DNA of 64,000 nucleotides from Kordia antarctica (GCF_009901525.1 NZ_CP019288.1:62001-126000); one strand, 5' to 3'; shown: positions 7,322 through 16,609, counted from the first letter of the stretch. The notes: generated by a model not told the origin, from the sequence alone. Program-made: numbers and translations.

Positions 7322-9184
7322 ATGAAAAAAACAGTACTATCTGTTAGTGCTTTGTTATTGGCGTGTACTTCGGTATTTGCACAACAGCAAGACGAAAAAG
7401 AACAATTGGATGAAGTTGTCATTTCAGATTCACGACATGCATTGAAACGTGAAAATTCTGGAAAAACCGTGATTACGATTTCTAGCGAAGAAATTACAAA
7501 GAATCAAGGAAAAACAGTTGCCGAAGTTATCAATACCAAAAGTGGAATTGAAATTTTGGGAAGTAGAAGTAACGCAGGACAAAACTTGAGTTATTTTGTG
7601 CGTGGCGGAAACAACCGACAAGTATTAATTTTGATTGATGGAATTCAGGTAAATGATCCTTCTTCTATTGCAAATGATTTCGATTTACGTTTGTTAGCAT
7701 TGGATCAAATTGAATCTATCGAAATTGTAAAAGGTGCTTCGAGTACGCTCTACGGAAGTGGCGCGGCAACAGCAGTTATCAGTATTACAACTAAAAAAGC
7801 TTCGGAAGATTCGATTGCGTTGCGTGTGAATAGTTCTTTTGGAACGAATCAATCACAAGACGATTCCGATTATAATGTGAATGATTTTTCAAATAGTGTT
7901 CGAGTTGATGGAACTGCTGATAAATTGACATATGTTGTTGGTTTTGGTCATCAAAATACAGACGGATTATCTGCTGTTATTGGAAAAGAAAGCGATCGTT
8001 TTTCAAGAATCAATACAAATGTGAAGCTTGGATATAAATTTTCTAATGCTTTTGAAGCAAGTATTTTTGGAACTTTAGATAAATTTAAAAGTGATTATGA
8101 TAATTCATTTCCAATAGCTGATGCTGATTTTACAAGTGAAAGCGAACAATTTCGTTTCGGAATCGCTCCAAAATACACCTACAAAAATGGTAGTGTAACG
8201 TTAAATGCGGCGTATACTAAAATTGATCGTGAGTTTAAATCAAATTTTCCATCTACGTTTGAAGGTGAAACAATTGCATTGGATATTTACAACAAATACG
8301 ACTTCAATAACAAGTTTTACACTGTTGTTGGATTGAATTATATTGACAATCAAACTGAATTTATTGAAGAAAAATCTTCTTCAATTGTAGATCCATATGT
8401 AAATGTTGTCTATGTTTCTGAAGTTGGATTGAATGTAAACGCTGGCGCGCGAATGAACAATCATAGCGAATACGGAAGTCACTTTACGTACAATTTGAAT
8501 CCATCGTACAGAATGCCATTCGGAAAAGGATATGCAAAAGTATTCGGTTCATATAGTACATCATTTATTGCGCCTTCATTGTCGCAATTATTTGGAAATT
8601 TTGGAGCAAATCCAGATTTAGCACCAGAAGAAAACACAACATTAGAAGGTGGAGTAGAAGTGAAGTTGTCTGATAATTTACGTCTAAGCGCTGTTTATTT
8701 CAACAGAAAAGAAGAAAATTTCATTGATTATGTAGTGACTGATTTTACTACGTTTGCAGGCGAATATCAAAATATTTCTGATGAGTTTACCGTAAATGGT
8801 TTCGAATTTGAAGTTACGGCTACGCCAATTGAAAATTTAACTGTGAACGCAAATTATACATTTACTGAGAAAAAAGATGTAAAGGTATTGCGAATTCCTA
8901 AGCACAAAGCAAACTTAAATGTTGCATATGCGTTTACGTCAAAAACAAATGCTGGTTTGTCATACCAATTTACATCAGATCGTTTGGATACAGATTTCTC
9001 AACATTTCAAGATGTAACCTTGGATTCTTTCAACTTGATTGGCGCAAATGTGAATCATCAATTTAGCAAGCATTTAAGTGGGTTTTTAACCGTTTCAAAT
9101 ATCTTTAATGAAGAGTATACAGAAATTATAGGATTTACTACAAGAGGAACAAACGTTCGCGTTGGATTTTCTTTGAATCTATAA
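7322..9184 (+). CDS. btuB: TonB-dependent outer-membrane receptor, cobalamin type
   Basis: A 620-residue receptor. Signal peptide MKKTVLSVSALLLACTSVFA is followed by a TonB box-like DEVVIS. The plug domain (about residues 45-155) includes GKTVAEVINTKSGIEILG, YFVRGGNNRQVLILIDG and VKGASSTLYGSGAATAVISI. The 22-strand barrel ends in GTNVRVGFSLNL. The length fits BtuB (about 600), shorter than typical SusC or siderophore receptors. The preceding cobalamin riboswitch makes the substrate assignment strong. A bidirectional terminator follows. Confidence 0.93.
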   Translation: MKKTVLSVSALLLACTSVFAQQQDEKEQLDEVVISDSRHALKRENSGKTVITISSEEITKNQGKTVAEVINTKSGIEILGSRSNAGQNLSYFVRGGNNRQVLILIDGIQVNDPSSIANDFDLRLLALDQIESIEIVKGASSTLYGSGAATAVISITTKKASEDSIALRVNSSFGTNQSQDDSDYNVNDFSNSVRVDGTADKLTYVVGFGHQNTDGLSAVIGKESDRFSRINTNVKLGYKFSNAFEASIFGTLDKFKSDYDNSFPIADADFTSESEQFRFGIAPKYTYKNGSVTLNAAYTKIDREFKSNFPSTFEGETIALDIYNKYDFNNKFYTVVGLNYIDNQTEFIEEKSSSIVDPYVNVVYVSEVGLNVNAGARMNNHSEYGSHFTYNLNPSYRMPFGKGYAKVFGSYSTSFIAPSLSQLFGNFGANPDLAPEENTTLEGGVEVKLSDNLRLSAVYFNRKEENFIDYVVTDFTTFAGEYQNISDEFTVNGFEFEVTATPIENLTVNANYTFTEKKDVKVLRIPKHKANLNVAYAFTSKTNAGLSYQFTSDRLDTDFSTFQDVTLDSFNLIGANVNHQFSKHLSGFLTVSNIFNEEYTEIIGFTTRGTNVRVGFSLNL

Positions 9185-9220
9185 TGCTTATTTGATAGAT
9201 TACATAAAGTTCAAACATAA

Positions 9221-9254
9221 AAAAAACGCTTCTAATTTCTTAGAAGCGTTTTTT
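9221..9254 (+). terminator. Bidirectional terminator between btuB and the S41 peptidase
   Basis: The stem ACGCTTCTA (9226-9234) / TAGAAGCGT (9241-9249) is flanked by six A on the left and T on the right. It can serve btuB and the convergent peptidase gene. Confidence 0.88.
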
Positions 9255-9301
9255 GTGTTTTATAAATATCTCGACTGAGATCGATGTTACAAATTATAAT
9301 A

Positions 9302-10795
9302 TTAGTTCATAATCAATTTATGATTTTGTAATCCGTCGTCGCTATCGCCAACTTTTAAATCGATATACATACGATCTCCAGTAATTCTGAGCAATTTTGT
9401 ATCTGTAATTGCTTCAATAGGAACTATTTTAGTTTGGTTGAAGTTTAATGGTCTTCCAGCCGCAGCGATATCTGCCAAAGCAGCTGCTAGTAAAGGTTCG
9501 TTTTCATCTCCTAGAACTCCTAAATTGGTTAAATCTTCTGAAAGTACAATATCTGGATTCAATCCATCTGTATAGTCTGAAAAACCTGCGCTATTTTCCA
9601 AGCGAGAAATTAACGGTTGCATTGCCCATTTGTGATTTGTATTCAATTGAGAATCGCCAAATGTCCAAGAAGGCGAATCGTATAAAGAAACGGAAGCTTC
9701 ATTTTTTCCTCTTGACGTTGTTCCTATTTGTCTTACATCAATATAAGGTTCTAATGAATTAATCATTAATTCGCTTGCAGAAGCTGAACTTCCTGTAGTT
9801 AACACATATACTTTGGTTAAGTTTAGGCTGTTAATTGCCGCGCCAGTACTTAGTGAATTGGTGAAATACCGATTTTCTTGTTCGTCCGTTAGCTGTGGCT
9901 GAATTTTATCATTGTAACGGAATTTTGTAAACAATTGTCCATCAAACTGTCCTGTAACCATACTTCCCAATCGTATAGCTGTACTTACGAATCCTCCTGG
10001 ATTGTACCGAAAATCTAATACTAATTCGGTTACGCCTTGTCCTTGAAAATCTGCGAAAGCAGCATTTAATTGTGTATCAAAGTCTGAAATAAATTGATTG
10101 TACATGATGTATCCAACTTTTTTTGGACCGACATCAATGGTTGCAGTTACCAAAATAGGATTTTCTGTAATGTTTGTTTTTGTTAGATCGATGTTTCTTC
10201 CGTTAGGAGAAAAAGAACGAACGCCGTTAGTTACAGTTAAATCCGCTAAATTGAATGTGTACGATGTAGGATCTAATAAATCTAAATTGTTATCTGTTTC
10301 AGAATTATAGAATAAACTTGTTCCGTTTACAGCATATACAATATCTCCACGACGAATATCTTTTCCGTCTGCATCTGAGTTTGGTACAATGTAACGCACA
10401 TATCCAATAACTTCGGAGCTTCCACTATTTAAAAAGATGTACCGAATGTCAACACCATTTGATTCTGAAGTTCCTTGCTGCGAATTTTGTAAGATATCAT
10501 AATCACTTACAATGACACTAAAACGATCATCTGGATCACGTAAATGTTCAAATAAATCGGCAGGATTTGGGTAACTGTTTAAAAAAGAAATGTAATTTTC
10601 ACTGTTATCTAGCTTACTATCGGCTAAATCGGTTACTTCACCTTGCCAAAAATACCATAGATTTAATCCTTTCCAAACAAAGTCTTGCACTTCTAAATCA
10701 GATGATACACTAAACAGATTATCATCTTGATCTGTACAACTTATGGTAACTACAGAAGCAGCAACGAATAGGAAGAGCAATTTTTTTATATTCAT
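9302..10795 (-). CDS. S41 family C-terminal processing-type peptidase, lipoprotein
   Basis: I prefer the ATG at 10795, giving MNIKKLLFLFVAASVVTISC, a lipoprotein signal; another ATG lies five codons upstream. An N-terminal helical domain (about 30-100) is followed by a PDZ-like region (GYVRYIVPNSDADGKDIRRG, IVYAVNGTSLF). The S41 catalytic domain has the nucleophile serine in TTGSSASASELMIN and the lysine in TSRGKNEASV. This is the Ser-Lys dyad peptidase fold seen in CtpA/Tsp and in many flavobacterial periplasmic peptidases. It is divergent from the ECF sigma gene, so an envelope-stress role is plausible but unproven. Confidence 0.9.
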   Translation of the reverse strand: MNIKKLLFLFVAASVVTISCTDQDDNLFSVSSDLEVQDFVWKGLNLWYFWQGEVTDLADSKLDNSENYISFLNSYPNPADLFEHLRDPDDRFSVIVSDYDILQNSQQGTSESNGVDIRYIFLNSGSSEVIGYVRYIVPNSDADGKDIRRGDIVYAVNGTSLFYNSETDNNLDLLDPTSYTFNLADLTVTNGVRSFSPNGRNIDLTKTNITENPILVTATIDVGPKKVGYIMYNQFISDFDTQLNAAFADFQGQGVTELVLDFRYNPGGFVSTAIRLGSMVTGQFDGQLFTKFRYNDKIQPQLTDEQENRYFTNSLSTGAAINSLNLTKVYVLTTGSSASASELMINSLEPYIDVRQIGTTSRGKNEASVSLYDSPSWTFGDSQLNTNHKWAMQPLISRLENSAGFSDYTDGLNPDIVLSEDLTNLGVLGDENEPLLAAALADIAAAGRPLNFNQTKIVPIEAITDTKLLRITGDRMYIDLKVGDSDDGLQNHKLIMN

Positions 10796-10943
10796 AATTT
10801 TCTTTATCATAGCGGTGTCTTACTTTGGGTTTACTTTTATAAACACTAAAAATAGCGACATTATTGTAAAATAAAAAGTATTTGTAACAAATTCGTAACT
10901 CGTTCGTCTTCCTTATAACCAACCGAAATTAAGTATTGTCATT

Positions 10944-11453
10944 ATGAAACAGGCAGATTTTTTACATATGATATTGCCTTTTAAAGACAAATTGTACCGA
11001 TTGGCAAAGCGGTTGCTAGTTTCCAGTGAAGAAGCTGAAGACGCAACTCAAGAAGTATTATTGAAATTATGGTCGAAAAAAACGAAGATTGAAACGTATA
11101 CTAATGTAGAAGCTTTTGCAATGACAATGACTAAAAATTACTGTTTGGACAAATTAAAATCAAAGCAAGCAAGCAATTTAAAGTTAGTTCACAGTAATTA
11201 TACAGATGAAAATACATCGTTAGAACGAGAATTAGAATTAAAAGATAGTGTCAATTTTGTTCATGAAATTATGAATCAATTACCAGATCAGCAAAAAATC
11301 ATTATTCAACTCAGAGATATTGAGCAATATGATTTTGAAGAAATTGCAAAAGTGGTAAATATGAATCCAACCGCAATACGCGTAGCATTATCAAGAGCAA
11401 GAAAGTACATAAGAGAAGAACTCACAAAAAAACACAACTATGGAGTTAGTTAA
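10944..11453 (+). CDS. ECF-type RNA polymerase sigma factor
   Basis: A 169-residue sigma-70 family protein with region 2 (LYRLAKRLLVSSEEAEDATQ, then EVLLKLWSK) and region 4 (MNQLPDQQKIIIQLRDIEQY, then IAKVVNMNPTAIRVALSRAR) separated by a short linker, so regions 1 and 3 are missing as in ECF factors. Its stop overlaps the start of the next gene by 14 bases, a typical sigma/anti-sigma arrangement. The DUF4252 genes downstream are likely targets or co-regulated envelope proteins. Confidence 0.93.
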   Translation: MKQADFLHMILPFKDKLYRLAKRLLVSSEEAEDATQEVLLKLWSKKTKIETYTNVEAFAMTMTKNYCLDKLKSKQASNLKLVHSNYTDENTSLERELELKDSVNFVHEIMNQLPDQQKIIIQLRDIEQYDFEEIAKVVNMNPTAIRVALSRARKYIREELTKKHNYGVS

Positions 11454-11877
11454 CATAGAAAAATTATTAGAGAAGTATTTCGAAGCAACAACAACGGTTC
11501 AAGAAGAACAAGAGTTACAGCTGTATTTCACGCAAGAAAATGTGGCGCCGCATTTGCAAGAGTATCAGTCAATGTTTCAGCACTTTGCTAATTTAAAAGA
11601 AGAACGATTTACACGCAATGTTCCATTAAAACCTAGAAAAAACTATTTAAAATGGATTTCTGTTGCCGCCGTATTTGTTCTTATGAGTGGAATTGCAATT
11701 ACACAGTTAGGTAGAACATCATCTTCAGAAAAAGATGAAGCACTTTTAGCGTATGCACAGTTCAAAGAAACAATGACACTAGTTTCTGAAAATTTTAATA
11801 GCGGAGCAAGTCAAATCAATCATTTAAATCAATTTACAGAAACAACAAACAAAATTTTTATAACAGAAAACAATTAA
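11440..11877 (+). CDS. Probable anti-sigma factor-like membrane protein
   Basis: A 145-residue protein with a cytoplasmic N-terminal half rich in Glu and Gln (EKLLEKYFEATTTVQEEQEL), one transmembrane segment at about residues 68-88 (KWISVAAVFVLMSGIAI) and a periplasmic tail. The start with an acidic helix resembles the sigma-binding part of anti-sigma proteins, although no zinc motif HxxxCxxC is present. Its overlap with the sigma gene is the main support for the role. Function is inferred, not shown. Confidence 0.75.
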   Translation: MELVNIEKLLEKYFEATTTVQEEQELQLYFTQENVAPHLQEYQSMFQHFANLKEERFTRNVPLKPRKNYLKWISVAAVFVLMSGIAITQLGRTSSSEKDEALLAYAQFKETMTLVSENFNSGASQINHLNQFTETTNKIFITENN

Positions 11878-11880
11878 GAT

Positions 11881-12429
11881 ATGAGAAAAATAGCAATTTT
11901 AGTAATGTTAATGGTAATACCATTCATTACATTCGGACAAGATATTTTTGAAAAATATGCTGATAATGAAGAAGTAGCATACGTTTCTATTAAGCCAAAA
12001 ATGTTTAAAATGCTCGCTACTATGGGCATAGATTCTGATGATCCAGACGCAAAAGAGTTTTTGAATATGGTAAATAGTATTACAAGCTTTAAAACTATTG
12101 CAACAAGCAATGTTAAAATTTCAGCAGATCTTCAAAAATGGGTTGGAAAGCATTCGAACAATTTAGAAGAATTAATGGAAGTACGAGAAGGAAGCTCACG
12201 TATGATGTTTTATGTGAAATCTGGAAAGAGTGATACACGTGTAGAAGAGTTATTGATGTATATCACCGGAATCGAAGATAAAGTGAAAATGGAAGATAGA
12301 AGTATCAATACCGTAGTGGTTTCATTAACTGGAGATATCGATTTAACGCAAATATCTAAGCTTACAAGTAAAATGGATATTCCAGGTGGAGAACATTTAA
12401 AAGATGCTAAGAGAAAGAAAAAGAACTAA
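11881..12429 (+). CDS. DUF4252-type secreted protein
   Basis: A 182-residue protein with signal peptide MRKIAILVMLMVIPFITFG, three bases after the preceding stop codon. The mature part shows the DUF4252 pattern: an early YADNEEVAYVSIKPKMFKML strand-helix, a central FKTIATSNVKISADLQKWVG and a late conserved MFYVKSGKSDTRVEELLMY block. It ends in a lysine-rich tail. DUF4252 proteins are common in flavobacterial ECF cassettes. Their function is unknown. Confidence 0.83.
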   Translation: MRKIAILVMLMVIPFITFGQDIFEKYADNEEVAYVSIKPKMFKMLATMGIDSDDPDAKEFLNMVNSITSFKTIATSNVKISADLQKWVGKHSNNLEELMEVREGSSRMMFYVKSGKSDTRVEELLMYITGIEDKVKMEDRSINTVVVSLTGDIDLTQISKLTSKMDIPGGEHLKDAKRKKKN

Positions 12430-12446
12430 TTAGAGTACATTTTTCC

Positions 12447-12484
12447 AAGTGCGTCAATAGTTTTAGCTGTTGACGCACTTTTTT
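12447..12484 (+). terminator. Terminator inside the ECF cassette
   Basis: An 11-bp stem AAGTGCGTCAA (12447-12457) / TTGACGCACTT (12470-12480) runs into six T. It separates the two DUF4252 genes, so the second is read only by readthrough or its own promoter. Confidence 0.85.
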
Positions 12485-12526
12485 ATACTACCCAAAATTC
12501 ATCATTCATCATTCATCAAAAAACAT

Positions 12527-13072
12527 ATGAAAACTATACAATCAATTTTAGTCCTAGTTTTAATTTCCATCGGAATGAGTAGTTGTTCAGACAAGAATAG
12601 CTTGCAAAACTATATATTAAATAGCGCAGAAAAAGTAGGTTTCTCGTCGAGCAGTATTCCTAAAAGTATTATAAAACCTGCGGAGTTAAACTTAACTGCC
12701 GAACAACAAGTTGCTTTTGAAGCTGTTGATCGTATCAATGTATTAATCTATAAATACGATCCGACTAAAAAAGAAGAGTTTATTGCCGAAAACAAAAAGG
12801 TTAAGACAATCTTACAACAGAAAAAATATGAAGAACTCATCAATCTAGGAAACAAAGGAATTATTAAATTTTCTGGAGAAGAAGATTCTATTGATGAGAT
12901 TATTATTTTCTTATCAAACAAAGAAACTGGTTTTGCTGTGGCAAGAATTATTGGTAATGATATGACTATGAATAAGTTTATGGAATTGTATAAAATTGCA
13001 GGACAGCGCGACCTTTCTGAAGGAGATATGAATCTTGGCGATCTTTCAAAATTTTTAATGCCAACAAACTAA
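12527..13072 (+). CDS. DUF4252-type lipoprotein
   Basis: The ATG at 12527 gives MKTIQSILVLVLISIGMSSC, a lipoprotein signal, and 181 residues; an earlier in-frame start would bury the signal behind 19 residues and begin in the terminator stem. The body resembles the upstream DUF4252 protein in layout (AFEAVDRINVLIYKYDP, IIKFSGEEDSIDEIIIF, ETGFAVARIIG) but is only distantly similar. It is lipid-anchored, whereas its neighbour is soluble, so the pair may act at different places. A strong bidirectional terminator follows. Confidence 0.83.
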   Translation: MKTIQSILVLVLISIGMSSCSDKNSLQNYILNSAEKVGFSSSSIPKSIIKPAELNLTAEQQVAFEAVDRINVLIYKYDPTKKEEFIAENKKVKTILQQKKYEELINLGNKGIIKFSGEEDSIDEIIIFLSNKETGFAVARIIGNDMTMNKFMELYKIAGQRDLSEGDMNLGDLSKFLMPTN

Positions 13073-13113
13073 AAAGAGGATACATGTAATTTTATACATG
13101 TATCCTCTTTTAT
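13073..13113 (+). terminator. Strong bidirectional terminator
   Basis: The 16-bp perfect stem AAAGAGGATACATGTA / TACATGTATCCTCTTT has a 6-base loop and T/A tails. It lies directly after the stop codon and before the convergent gene at 13131. Confidence 0.9.
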
Positions 13114-13130
13114 AAATTATAATTTTGAAA

Positions 13131-13673
13131 TTAAAATAACCTGTTAGAGAACAAGTATATTAAAACTAAAGCAATAATTGCTAATATTATAGAAACAGCA
13201 ATCTCTTTAATTTCTCTTTTCTTTGTATACAAACGGTTTTCGTGTTCTTTTTCAGTAATTTCTGAATGCGCACTTTTATTGTACGTATTTAAAAATTCTG
13301 TCTTTAGTGTTTCAATTCCTTCCATAAACTTTTCTGAACTAATTCCTTCTTTTGCTAAAAAAGTACAGGTAAAGCTATCATACAAGTCAAAGTCAGCAAA
13401 CTCATTATGATCGTCATTGACAACGGATAACGTATTAACATCAATCATTGGCAACTTCACAACTCCTCTCATTACATCATCTAGCGAAAGCTTTTTGAGA
13501 ATTTCTTCTAAGTTATTGTTCATACTACCGAAATGAATTCCAGAGCCATAATTGGCTTTAATAAAAGATTTAAACGCTTTGTTGTAGATTACTTTTTTAA
13601 TTTGTAATCGACCAATATTTTGAGTAGCGTTCAAACTTTGATCTACTTTCGAATGTGTAAGCTTGATATCCAC
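13131..13673 (-). CDS. Tail-anchored protein of unknown function
   Basis: A 180-residue protein that starts at GTG 13673; no suitable ATG precedes the conserved-looking N-terminus. It has no signal peptide. The bulk is mixed alpha/beta (LKKLSLDDVMRGVVKLPMID, FADFDLYDSFTCTFLAKEG), and the C-terminus is a single hydrophobic helix (IAVSIILAIIALVLIYLF) followed by SNRLF. This is a cytoplasmic domain anchored by its tail. I do not recognise the family. It converges on the stress cassette terminator and is otherwise isolated. Confidence 0.7.
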   Translation of the reverse strand: MDIKLTHSKVDQSLNATQNIGRLQIKKVIYNKAFKSFIKANYGSGIHFGSMNNNLEEILKKLSLDDVMRGVVKLPMIDVNTLSVVNDDHNEFADFDLYDSFTCTFLAKEGISSEKFMEGIETLKTEFLNTYNKSAHSEITEKEHENRLYTKKREIKEIAVSIILAIIALVLIYLFSNRLF

Positions 13674-13743
13674 AAGGATTTATATTTGTTAGTTTTTTGC
13701 TTTGCAAAATTAACAAAAAAAAGATGCCAATTGACAAGAAATA

Positions 13744-15087
13744 TTAAATTCCTGTATAATTATTTGGATTTATACTTTTTAATTCAGATTTTATAGTGTC
13801 AGAAATGTTTAAAGTATCAATAAAATCCGCTATTGACGCTTTTGTGATTTTTTCATTAGTTCTTGTCAAACCTTTCAAAGCTTCGTACGGATTTGGGTAA
13901 TTTTCTCTTCTTAAGATCGTTTGAATCGCTTCTGCAACAACTGCCCAGTTATTTTCTAAGTCTTCTGCAAACTTATCGGCATTCAATAATAACTTATTCA
14001 ATCCTTTTAAAGTAGACTGAAATCCTATGATTGTATGACCAAACGGAACACCAACGTTTCTTAACACTGTTGAGTCTGTTAAATCACGCTGCAAACGCGA
14101 AATTGGAAGCTTTGCAGACAAATGAGTAAAAATTGCATTTGCGATTCCTAAATTTCCTTCGCTATTCTCAAAATCAATAGGATTTACTTTATGTGGCATT
14201 GCAGATGAACCAACTTCGCCTTCTTTAATTCTTTGTTTAAAATAATCCATAGAAATATACGTCCAGAAATCTCTATTCAAATCAATAAAAATTGTGTTGA
14301 TACGTTTCAATCCGTCAAAAATTCCTGCTAAATGATCGTAATGTTCTATTTGTGTAGTTGGGAATGAATGGTGTAATCCTAAAATACGTTCCACAAAATC
14401 GTTTCCAAATGCTTTCCAATCAACCGAAGGATACGCAACTTTGTGCGCGTTAAAATTTCCAGTGGCGCCACCAAATTTTGCAGCATGTGGAATTCCAGCA
14501 ATCGATGCTACTTGCGCTTCAATACGCGTAGTAAATACTTCAATTTCTTTTCCTAAACGTGTTGGAGATGCTGGCTGACCGTGTGTTCTGGCTAACATTG
14601 GAATAATTGCCCATTCGTTAGCTAAGGTTTTTAATTTATCCAAAACACGCATCAATTCTGGTAAATATACATCTTTCAAAGCTTCTTTAATAGAAAGCGG
14701 AATTGCTGTATTGTTAATATCTTGAGAAGTTAATCCGAAGTGGATAAACTCTTTATAATGTGAAATATCTAATTTTTCAAATTGGTCTTTAATAAAATAT
14801 TCAACCGCTTTTACATCATGATTGGTTACTTTCTCAATCTCTTTGATGGCTTGTGCATCTTCTGAAGAAAAATTTTCATAAATATTGCGTAAATCATCAA
14901 ACAAAGAAGCATCAAAATCTTTCAATTGTGGTAAAGGCAGATTGCACAAAGCAATAAAATATTCAACTTCGACTAAAACACGGTATTTTATTAGTGATTC
15001 TTCGCTAAAATAATTAGCTAAAGAGATAGTTTTAGTACGATAGCGTCCATCAATAGGGGAAATTGCATTAAGCGTAGTAAGCGTCAT
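13744..15087 (-). CDS. purB: Adenylosuccinate lyase
   Basis: It catalyses two fumarate-releasing steps of purine synthesis (SAICAR to AICAR and adenylosuccinate to AMP). From ATG 15087 it has 447 residues, normal for PurB. It carries the opening LNAISPIDGRY, LARTHGQPASPTRLGKE in the middle and the superfamily signature SSAMPHKVNPIDFENSEG with the catalytic serine loop. The upstream GTG at 15114 falls in the promoter and is rejected. The gene at 15147 lies just upstream on the same strand but is probably a separate unit because the promoter sits between them. Confidence 0.96.
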   Translation of the reverse strand: MTLTTLNAISPIDGRYRTKTISLANYFSEESLIKYRVLVEVEYFIALCNLPLPQLKDFDASLFDDLRNIYENFSSEDAQAIKEIEKVTNHDVKAVEYFIKDQFEKLDISHYKEFIHFGLTSQDINNTAIPLSIKEALKDVYLPELMRVLDKLKTLANEWAIIPMLARTHGQPASPTRLGKEIEVFTTRIEAQVASIAGIPHAAKFGGATGNFNAHKVAYPSVDWKAFGNDFVERILGLHHSFPTTQIEHYDHLAGIFDGLKRINTIFIDLNRDFWTYISMDYFKQRIKEGEVGSSAMPHKVNPIDFENSEGNLGIANAIFTHLSAKLPISRLQRDLTDSTVLRNVGVPFGHTIIGFQSTLKGLNKLLLNADKFAEDLENNWAVVAEAIQTILRRENYPNPYEALKGLTRTNEKITKASIADFIDTLNISDTIKSELKSINPNNYTGI

Positions 15088-15113
15088 TGTAGTTGTGTTG
15101 TTGTTTAAGCGCA

Positions 15114-15121
15114 CAAATATA
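15114..15121 (-). promoter_or_regulatory. Predicted -7 box of purB
   Basis: The minus strand reads TATATTTG, an exact TAnnTTTG match. It implies a leader of about 20 bases and decides the purB start at 15087. Confidence 0.6.
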
Positions 15122-15146
15122 CTTGAAATAAAAATTTTACACTTTA

Positions 15147-15716
15147 TTATCTTGCTTTTTTAATTCGCTTTATAAGGTCTCTTGCTCTCGCTTTGAATGC
15201 GGCACTTTGCGATAGATAATCGCGTTCTAAAATAAGGAGTAATTCTTCGTGAATCCAATCAAATTCGTTTCCCAATAAAAACAGCGAACTCATTGAATAT
15301 GCTTTTACGGCTACTTTTTGATCGCTCATCATCCAATCAAAACAGACTTCTGCAATTTTTTCACGATGTTTTTTGGTTAATTTTTCTTGAGTTTTATTTG
15401 CTGTTTTATCGTAGTATGCGCCAATCAAATATTCGGCAACTTTCGCTATCGGACGAACTGCAGGATCTAAATGTACAGTTTGCATTTTTTCTGTGTAAAC
15501 GTCTAAATGTGGGAGAATTGCGTCTAAATTTTCTCTGGCAACAAACTCAAATAACCATGCGGCTCTTGCCGAAATTTTATCGTCTACGGTAAACACAACT
15601 TTTAGTAATGTTGGCAGTAATGTTGCATCGTTTAAAACTATCGTTGCATAATACTTTCGCTTTTCGCGAGAATGATTAACATAATTTAGCTCCGAATAGA
15701 GTTGTTCAAATGTCAT
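15147..15716 (-). CDS. HEAT-repeat-like protein of unknown function
   Basis: A 189-residue soluble, all-helical protein with repeated helical pairs (LLPTLLKVVFTVDDKISARA, LFEFVARENLDAILPHLDVY, VAVKAYSMSSLFLLGN). The pattern suggests a small HEAT-like scaffold. There is no signal peptide or catalytic motif. It lies upstream of purB on the same strand and has its start overlapping the 5' region of the divergent heme-binding gene. Small helical proteins next to purB are common in this family of bacteria, but their role is unknown. Confidence 0.72.
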   Translation of the reverse strand: MTFEQLYSELNYVNHSREKRKYYATIVLNDATLLPTLLKVVFTVDDKISARAAWLFEFVARENLDAILPHLDVYTEKMQTVHLDPAVRPIAKVAEYLIGAYYDKTANKTQEKLTKKHREKIAEVCFDWMMSDQKVAVKAYSMSSLFLLGNEFDWIHEELLLILERDYLSQSAAFKARARDLIKRIKKAR

Positions 15717-15749
15717 ACTTTTTATATTTTTAGACCAAATAAGAATAAC

Positions 15750-16229
15750 ATGATGAAGATACTTAAAAAGATAGCAGTCTTAGCATTAATTGTATTGGTA
15801 ATTTTACAATTTTTTGGACCCGAAAAAAATGAAGGCGATATTGCTGATTTGCAACCTTTTCTAACAGAGACAAATCCGTCAGCTTCTGTGCAAGCTACGT
15901 TGAAAGTTGCTTGTTTTGATTGTCATTCTAGCAATACTGAATATCCTTGGTACAGTAACATTGAACCAATTTCGTATTGGATGAACGATCATGTAAAACA
16001 TGGAAAAGAAGAACTAAACTTCTCCGAATGGAGTACATATTCTTGGAAGCGAAAAGATCATAAATTAGAAGAAGTCATTGAAGAAATTGAAAAAGGACAT
16101 ATGCCAATAGATTCGTATTTGTGGACACATTCTGATGCAGAATTAACCGAAACACAAATTGAAGAAATAAGAGATTGGGTAAAAACATCAAGAGCGGTTA
16201 TGGCTTTAAAAAAAGATGCTCCTCAATAA
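15750..16229 (+). CDS. Heme-binding domain protein (cytochrome c-like)
   Basis: I chose ATG 15750 (ATGATG), giving 159 residues, because the earlier in-frame start adds 16 residues before a clear membrane anchor (MMKILKKIAVLALIVLVILQ). The heme motif CFDCHS with following NTEYPWYSNIEPISYWM matches the Haem_bd domain family. C-terminal EEIRDWVKTSRAVMAL supplies a late helix. It would be a membrane-anchored periplasmic c-type heme protein. No partner redox gene is adjacent. Confidence 0.88.
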   Translation: MMKILKKIAVLALIVLVILQFFGPEKNEGDIADLQPFLTETNPSASVQATLKVACFDCHSSNTEYPWYSNIEPISYWMNDHVKHGKEELNFSEWSTYSWKRKDHKLEEVIEEIEKGHMPIDSYLWTHSDAELTETQIEEIRDWVKTSRAVMALKKDAPQ

Positions 16230-16239
16230 TTTTTTAATT

Positions 16240-16549
16240 TGAAAGTTCTCTAATTTGAAAATTTGAAGATGTGTTAATTTGAAAATGTCACATTGAGCGC
16301 AGTTGAGATGATACATAATTTGAAAAGCACTAATTCTTTAATTTGAAAATTTGAAAATGTGTTAATTTGAAAATGTCACATCGAGTGCAGTTGAAATGCT
16401 ACATAATTTGAAAAATACTAATTTGAGAATTTGAAAATGTGTTAATTTGAAAATGTCACATCGAGCGCAGTTGAAATGCTACATAATTTGAAAAATACTA
16501 ATTCTTTAATTTGAAAATGTCACATCGAGCGCAGTCGAGATGATACATA
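16240..16549 (+). repeat. Tandem intergenic repeat array, left of the IS
   Basis: There is no gene between 16230 and the IS. Four imperfect units of about 65-90 bases are seen, each made of AATTTGAAAATGTCACAT, a GAGCGCAGTTGA core (at 16288, 16376, 16456 and 16520) and ATGCTACATAATTTGAAAA. They share the GAGCGnAGTCGA core found at many other intergenic sites in the window. A fifth unit lies right of the IS at 17908. Confidence 0.88.
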
Positions 16550-16609
16550 TACTTTAGCCCCAAATAATTTCGGAGTGTTCTTTTAAATTTCAAATAATAC
16601 CTTTGAGAG

